Shown piece after piece: positions 59,085 to 64,000 of a stretch of DNA of 64,000 nucleotides. This stretch comes from Kappaphycus alvarezii (lineage: Eukaryota > Rhodophyta > Florideophyceae > Gigartinales > Solieriaceae). A program made the position numbers and the translations under genes. Within the stretch, counting starts at the first letter, position 1. Each line of letters begins with the position of its first letter. The stretch is from assembly GCA_002205965.3 (NCBI GenBank), contig NADL03000002.1, positions 744,001 through 808,000 on the forward strand, in the 5' to 3' direction. The notes beneath the pieces are model-generated. The model was not told the DNA's origin. It saw nothing but the letters and a program-made list of their open reading frames with translations, and did no database searches.

Positions 59085-59490
59085 GTAGAACAAGCTGACG
59101 GGCGGTGTTATCGGCGAGTCTTAAAAAACGTTAGACGTTGTTGTTAGTGGAGAAAATGTGAGTAGGTTGATAATAAATTGTTGATGCTCTCTTTTACTTC
59201 AGTACCCAAGGCGACTAGGATTTTATAGGTAGTAGAAGCCGTTGACTATCTCTAGCACATTTACTAACTGCTTACTAAATTCACTGACGGATAGTCCTGC
59301 GGACGGTCCTAGTGACCCTTACACTACAACGGTCCTAACAGGTATGGCTAACAGTACAACAAAATAGAGCGAATATAGACTACGCAGGATAGAAATAGTA
59401 GTAAGGGTAAAAAACTACACTATAGAACTGTAAAAAATACATACTGTACATACATAGATTTTATGTATCTTTTATTTCGACAGTACTGTA
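59085..59490 (-). repeat. 5' LTR of the copia element
   Basis: Pairs with 53822-54240. It includes a GTAC palindrome, ACAGTACTGTAC, at 59482, next to its outer end. No initiator-tRNA-like primer site is obvious on its inner side. Confidence 0.8.
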
Positions 59491-59718
59491 CACAGGGTTG
59501 TGCAAAAACGCCAACGCCGTTTAACGGCATTAGCTGTGCTGGGTGCGTGCGTTTTACTTAATTACAGCACTGTCCTCGCCTGTATTAAGATCGCACACCT
59601 ACCTGAACAGCTTTATCATTCTAGAGATGTACCACCACGTTGAATATCGGTCGCCACATCGCTTAGGCGCCTACCTCAGTCCTTTGTACGAATAAATCAA
59701 CCAAAAGTTTTTTTAAGT

Positions 59719-59763
59719 AAGCGCTCTGATTTACTGCGTCGATCGCCACCGATCAGAGCGCTT
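59719..59763 (+). promoter_or_regulatory. Probable primer-binding site with matching upstream inverted copy
   Basis: ATCAGAGCGC at 59752 resembles the initiator-Met primer site (TGGTATCAGAGC) of copia elements, just before gag. AAGCGCTCTGAT at 59719-59730 is its perfect 12-bp inverse, with a 21-nt loop between. Confidence 0.45.
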
Positions 59764-61133
59764 TGAGCCGAGACCGGGTCTCACAAAAATCCGGATTTGA
59801 GGCTCGTGCTCTCTACTCTTTTCCCTAATCTTCTTCTTGCACTTCTTTCTTTCCCATCTGCACTTCTCTTTAAAAACCTCTCAACTTCGCGCCTTTGATG
59901 ACATAACAAATCTACCTTAAGCGTTTCAATATGTCACAAACATCAGTCGCGTCTAACCGGTTAAAGAAGTGCAAGATCGTCCGAATGATCACATCCGCAT
60001 CGATCAAAGTAACTTTACCGAAGAGTTACTACAACCCGCGAAGTCTACCCTGGAGTACTTTTCAATCGATAACGAGGACGACGAAACATCTTGGCCTGTG
60101 AGCATTTGGGATGCCCCGGAAAGCGAAAGAGTGGCCGAATCTCTCCGGGATCTATTCCCACTCAGCACGGTATGTTCGGCGAACTGTTCTGTAGGTTTTC
60201 CATTTTCCCGTTCCGTGTTCTTCTTTCGGTCGAAGAGCTATTCCCGTTGGACAAGGTACCGAACGAATTTACGAATGGACTTTTTCTGTCGTCATCAGAA
60301 TAGAATGGAAAGCTCATTTCAATCATAGCATGGCTATCTTATTTCATCGGTTGTGAGGTCGAATTCGCTCTCTGTCTGTTATTTTCAAATACGAAGATAT
60401 GAAAAACCGCCCCTTTGACCCACACTGATGTAATCCGCAAGGAATTTTCAGTCCAAGTGAGTCCAACAAGAGGCCTAAACCGCCGTAAATTGCTATGCCT
60501 CACGCCGATCCCCTATCTTCAGCTAGAAACGGTCATATGGTCAGCTGCAATCCACGTCCACCCCTTCCTGTTACGTGTCTTCCCGCGATCCCGCTGCCGA
60601 CGTTCAGAAACAACGGACGTACGGCCGAATTTTCTCAAGTTCTCCACCAGTAGCGCAAGCTTCCGGAACCCTACAGCCTCAGAATCGCATGGAAAATGGC
60701 GAAGACGACGCTCGTAAGGCCATTACATCTAACAAATGTTCAAGCGACATGAAATTGTCCGCAATATATCGCAAGACATTCATGAAACCCTCAAGCTGTA
60801 CGGAATTCCCGCCAGTATGGCTTTTTCTTCGGGCAGAAGGCTGAATTATTCATCCACTGCTTTGACGGCGCAGATCGAAAGGTCTTCTTCGAAAAAAAGT
60901 AGCCAATCCATGTTGCACCGTAAGAAAGATGCCGACTTACTAAACGAATACGTTAGTGACGAAAGTAAACTTCAATTCAAGGGTATTTAGAGACTCTTCG
61001 CCTTGTCAACTTCATGGAGGAAGTAGATTGGAGATGTACCCTAGGATTGACAAATTTGGTCGAGCACATCAATGACCTGGTAGCGCAGTGTCCTCGCGAT
61101 TTCGCGCAATGGCCACAAGATCGAATGCCTTCG

Positions 61134-61520
61134 AAAGTGTAGGAAAACACATTGACCACTAAGCCACATGCGCTGGCATGTCAAGTGGTGCACTGAGTGA
61201 ACAAAGCCCATTTCAACACCCCCCCTCAATCAGGGGACCACAGGGTGCTGTAAGGATTCAGACATCTTACACCTCATTCCTATCACCTATAGGACAGTAA
61301 GCAATGCCGAAAAACACACAAATTAAATTTTCACCAATGCAACCACTTGCGGGGCTCGAACCCGCGATGATACCATGTAGGAAAACACATGACCACTAAG
61401 CCACATGCGCTGCATGTCAAGTGGTGCACTGAGTGAATACACAGCCCATTTCAACAGAAAGGCAGTCACGGAGGTCCCATCGCTGCACGTGGCCGACGTG
61501 GACCAGGTTAGCACCTAGCT
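61134..61520 (-). mobile_element. tRNA-derived (SINE-like) insertion with internal duplication
   Basis: A segment of about 75 bp occurs twice, at 61134-61222 and 61376-61455, with few differences. The second copy continues into a full tRNA T-arm. In minus sense it has an A-box-like TGGCTTAGTGGTCA and a B-box GGTTCGAGCCC, the RNA polymerase III promoter of tRNA genes. It splits the gag frame, so it arrived after the copia element. Confidence 0.5.
61342..61425 (-). tRNA. tRNA-like sequence with 15-nt insertion, probably a pseudogene or SINE head
   Basis: In minus sense ACCACTT (61425-61419) pairs fully with AAGTGGT (61348-61342) as a 7-bp acceptor stem. GCGGG/CCCGC enclose a 7-nt TTCGAGC loop as a perfect T-arm (61365-61349). 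A 5-bp anticodon-like stem CATGT/ACATG carries an 8-nt loop, one longer than normal. Between acceptor and D-arm are 15 extra bases that can form their own hairpin (CATGC/GCATG). The D-stem is poor. No anticodon can be assigned safely. Confidence 0.4.
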
Positions 61521-62393
61521 AGCAATATAGTCGGATCCTGAGCGGACACCCGTTTTACTGATGCCGTAAAGTTACTCCAAAAAATCTTGGTCCCATATTC
61601 CGATTGAAAGCATCACCTCGCGAGATAATCTTACAACAAGTTCGCAACTAATTTGCATGAATCCATCCAGAATATTAGTCAACTCGAGCTTCCCACCGGC
61701 ACACAAGATACAGGAGCCTATATCATGACAGGCATAGTTGCGGGAAGATAAGGACAGCTACATATCTCACACGCTATGGTCAAATCCCCCGTCTAAGTCA
61801 CTATCATCCTCACCGCTCCAAGAGTTCCCAACAGAAGCACAATTGGGACATCATGCTGGACGAGGACCGCACCTGAAATCTACTACCTCCACAGCCAACA
61901 GCAGTCGCGCTACGGTGATTTCTATAAATTCGGAGCTCAAGGCTTTAATACAAAGTATTGATGTGCGCAAGGTGTAGTCACAGAATTTGTAAGGAATTGT
62001 TTGCAGCGGGGAGTCCTCAGTGCACATTCTCGCAGATTTCGTCAAGGGTGAGGAAGACGTGGAAACGCTGAAGCAATGGATGATGCAGAGGCTGAAATTC
62101 AATTTACATGAGAGAACACAGTACTAAACGCTCTAGACCAGCTCTTGTCTGATGAAGGAGGCGAATGTATCGATAGTTTCGACGTCTCCCCACACATGTG
62201 TAAAGAAGGGCACGAAGATGTCGATAGTTTCGGATGTCTCCACACAGTTCGTGGAGTCTCACGAGTGGGTGGAATAATCGGGCCAAATCGTCACAAAATA
62301 TGTAGCAGCTGCCTTGTGTTCAAACGAGCCCCATATACTATTGCCTCCGACTGAGGTCACCACGGATACGGAGATTAACCCCTCTCTGACTGG

Positions 62394-62750
62394 TTATTCA
62401 GAAGAAGACTCGCATATCTTCACAATGGACACCTCAGTTGGAGAACTGAGTAAAGAAGTCCGAAGTAGCCGCCCTCTTGGCTTTGTAGCTGACATTGGTG
62501 CCCCAAAATCTGTCCTCGGTCTCAAGGAACTGAATCGGATACTGAATGTTTTCGGTATCCATAAACGGAAGACAATCCCTTCCCAGAACATATTAAGCTT
62601 CACCAAAACTCGTATCAATCATTGGATGCATATCATTGCCTTCACAGACCCCGCATAGTGCGCGTGTAGCGTCCTAGTCAACATGGACATCGTTGATGCC
62701 GACATTCCAGCATTTCTGGGCACAGACTTCATGAAAAGGAGTCCTTGACT
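62394..62750 (+). pseudogene. Copia retropepsin-like protease
   Basis: The frame ending at 62658 has GFVADIGAPKSVLGLKELN, which is the D-T/S-G-A active-site block with Ile in place of Thr/Ser. After a stop, MDIVDADIPAFLGTDFMKR completes the second half of the fold (IVDADIPALLG-type). Protease between gag and integrase fits copia order. The Ile substitution and the stop make activity unlikely. Confidence 0.75.
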
Positions 62751-63136
62751 CCTTGTACTGTCTCTTATCGTTCTTACATCGCACAACACATAAGCATAAC
62801 GCATACCATTGCTGATGTTCGGGTTGCGTACATGGACCATTGGGCTATTCCTACGACAAGATCCGCGGAAATCACCTCTATATCCCCTTTAGGTCCTATA
62901 TCCGAGTCAACTTCACCAAAACGCAACTTACACGGCAACACAGTTCTTCCACCTCATTTCTAAGAAATTGCTCAATTTATCTCTTGCTCATGCCCTGAAG
63001 AAGCGACTCCCGAAACAATAAGGAAAATTAAAGAGATATCGAAAGACTGCGACCCATTCCAAAGGATTCAGCATTTATCCACTCGTTCCGCGTCTCTTTT
63101 GGCACTGAAGACGCCAGGTTCAACGAGAGAATCCTG

Positions 63137-63952
63137 TTGGACATCATGTGCATTGATGTAGATCCGGTGCTTCATATTTTTGACGAAGGTACTCACTTCA
63201 GCGCAGCCCCATTCCTCTCCAATGTGTCAACGGAACGTATCAGGCAGAATATCATCAACTTTCAGGAGATCATCCATACTGGGCTACCAAAAAAGATTCT
63301 CATCGACAGAAGCTCTGCATTTGGCCCGAATTTCATCCATCTCGCAACGATTGCGGACGTTGAAGTCAGCCGCACAGGCGTCGGAGCTCACTCCAGCCTC
63401 TGCATCGGGAAACTGTACCACGATACGCTTTCCACGACGTTCCGTAAGCCTATGAAACAGAACCCAAAGGTCAGCGAGGGTCTGGAAATTTCATTTGCCG
63501 TCAAGGTCATGAACTACACCCTTGGGCACGAAGGATTAGTGCCGTCGGCGTTAGTATTTGGAGAATATCCTCAGCTTTGCATCCCTTCTGAGCCCCATTA
63601 AAGTCATCGGATGGTACAAAAAAGAGCCGGAATTGCCACACTGGCTCGAGAAGAAATAGCAAAACACGTGGCCACCTTGTGTCTGAAGCGTTTTTTCAAG
63701 CAAACGGTGCCCCCAGCCAGCGACAGACCTTATGAAGCAGGAGAAAAAGTGCTATTTTGGCGTGAGAATGTCGTGTCGAACCGCATCGGTGAATGACTTG
63801 GACCATTTACTGTGGAAAACTTAGATTCGGAACGGAAACTTGTCTTTGTACGGGAGCCAGTCTCAAGTCCGGCAACATCCTTAAACGTTGCATAAGTGAA
63901 GCCGTGCTTCAAGCCCAAAATTCTCATACATAAATACAATTCTTACTGATGT
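63137..63952 (+). pseudogene. Copia-type integrase
   Basis: The frame 63137-63601 has LHIFDEGTHFSAAPFLSNV with a catalytic Asp, then ILIDRSSAFGPNF with the second Asp, and GAHSSLCIGKLYH, where the expected catalytic Glu is not kept (consensus E/S-HxSxxxGExYH). The closing GHEGLVPSALVFGEYPQL is the same block seen at 13.3 kb. The next frame, 63611-63796, has RPYEAGEKVLFWRENVVSNR, the C-terminal DNA-binding barrel, then a stop. The upstream HHCC finger is not clear. Confidence 0.8.
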
Positions 63953-64000
63953 TGCAACTGGCCTATACAACTTCAAGTCAGCTTCCGAGGACCTCATCCT

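Larger units (their letters stand above)
53822..59490 (-). mobile_element. Ty1/copia-type element with paired LTRs
   Basis: Two related direct repeats of about 400 bp (53822-54240 and 59085-59490) flank minus-strand gag, protease, integrase, reverse transcriptase and RNase H pieces in copia order. A polypurine tract, AAGGAGGGAGAAAA in minus sense (54241-54254), lies just before the 3' repeat, as expected. The repeats differ at many positions, so the insertion is old. Domain breaks include YVDV in place of YVDD. Confidence 0.85.
59931..62102 (+). pseudogene. Copia gag, interrupted
   Basis: The ATG at 59931 opens MSQTSVASNRLKK, and gag-like pieces follow in changing frames. They include FKRHEIVRNISQDIHETLKL (60736-60990) and MEEVDWRCTLGLTNLVEHIN with VAQCPRDFAQW up to about 61137. 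The tRNA-derived insertion follows, then further helical sequence (HESIQNISQLELPTG). A zinc knuckle was not found. Confidence 0.5.
59500..64000 (+). mobile_element. Ty1/copia-type element, plus strand, runs off the window
   Basis: Order on the plus strand is a probable LTR end and primer site (59719-59763), gag from the ATG at 59931 to about 62100, protease at 62394-62750, and integrase at 63137-63950. Reverse transcriptase should lie beyond 64000. A tRNA-derived insertion interrupts gag at 61134-61520. Frames break often, so it is an old copy. The left LTR boundary was not fixed and is assumed to lie right of the neighbouring element. Confidence 0.7.

Noticed and set aside
1-64000. CRISPR arrays, bacterial operons, rRNA genes, organelle DNA
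   Set aside because: No regularly spaced repeats, no ribosomal RNA words and no bacterial-type gene clusters were found.

Overview
This window is nuclear DNA of a eukaryote. The conserved host genes appear intron-poor and lie in a sea of decayed transposable elements. No bacterial, plastid or mitochondrial gene order is visible. A florideophyte red alga would fit: near-intronless conserved genes in short gene islands, abundant Ty1/copia-type elements with diverged proteins, PIF/Harbinger elements, and a retroelement with a restriction-like endonuclease tail. This is inference from general features, since no taxon-diagnostic gene is present.

Host genes. An ArfGAP-domain gene with Arg/Asp-rich, Lys/Glu-rich and Gly/Met-rich tails ending in NPFDDF lies on the minus strand at 269-2148. 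A likely lytic polysaccharide monooxygenase (chitin-binding type 4) gene lies on the plus strand at about 16744-17524. A convergent pair lies at 46711-49890: an OTUD3-like OTU deubiquitinase (+) and the checkpoint clamp loader RAD17 (-), with 3' ends 176 bp apart. All four carry apparent frameshifts, several at or next to short homopolymers, so they are either assembly-error-laden genes or young pseudogenes.

Mobile elements, left to right: a pogo/Tigger DDE transposase relic (4346-5590, +); a possible copia gag relic (5711-6963, -); a copia RT-RNase H fragment (9916-11151, -); a gag-to-RNase H copia element (about 11361-15900, -); a CACTA/tnp2-like transposase relic (about 24600-26650, +); an internally deleted copia element (27650-29513, -); a candidate unclassified LTR element (about 30800-33000, +); three PIF/Harbinger elements sharing one terminal inverted repeat family (39055-41850, 43425-46280, 50267-53520); a retroelement C-terminus with an endonuclease-like domain (about 41890-43424); a copia element with paired long terminal repeats (about 53822-59490, -); and a further copia element running off the right edge (about 59500-64000, +), whose gag holds a tRNA-derived insertion.

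Other structure. Clusters of the self-complementary word GTACAGTAC/GTACTGTAC recur in intergenic DNA. Two of the densest lie about 180-370 bp upstream of the OTU and RAD17 starts. Stretches 17.5-20.4, 20.8-22.7, 33.0-35.9 and 37.7-39.0 kb show no convincing genes.
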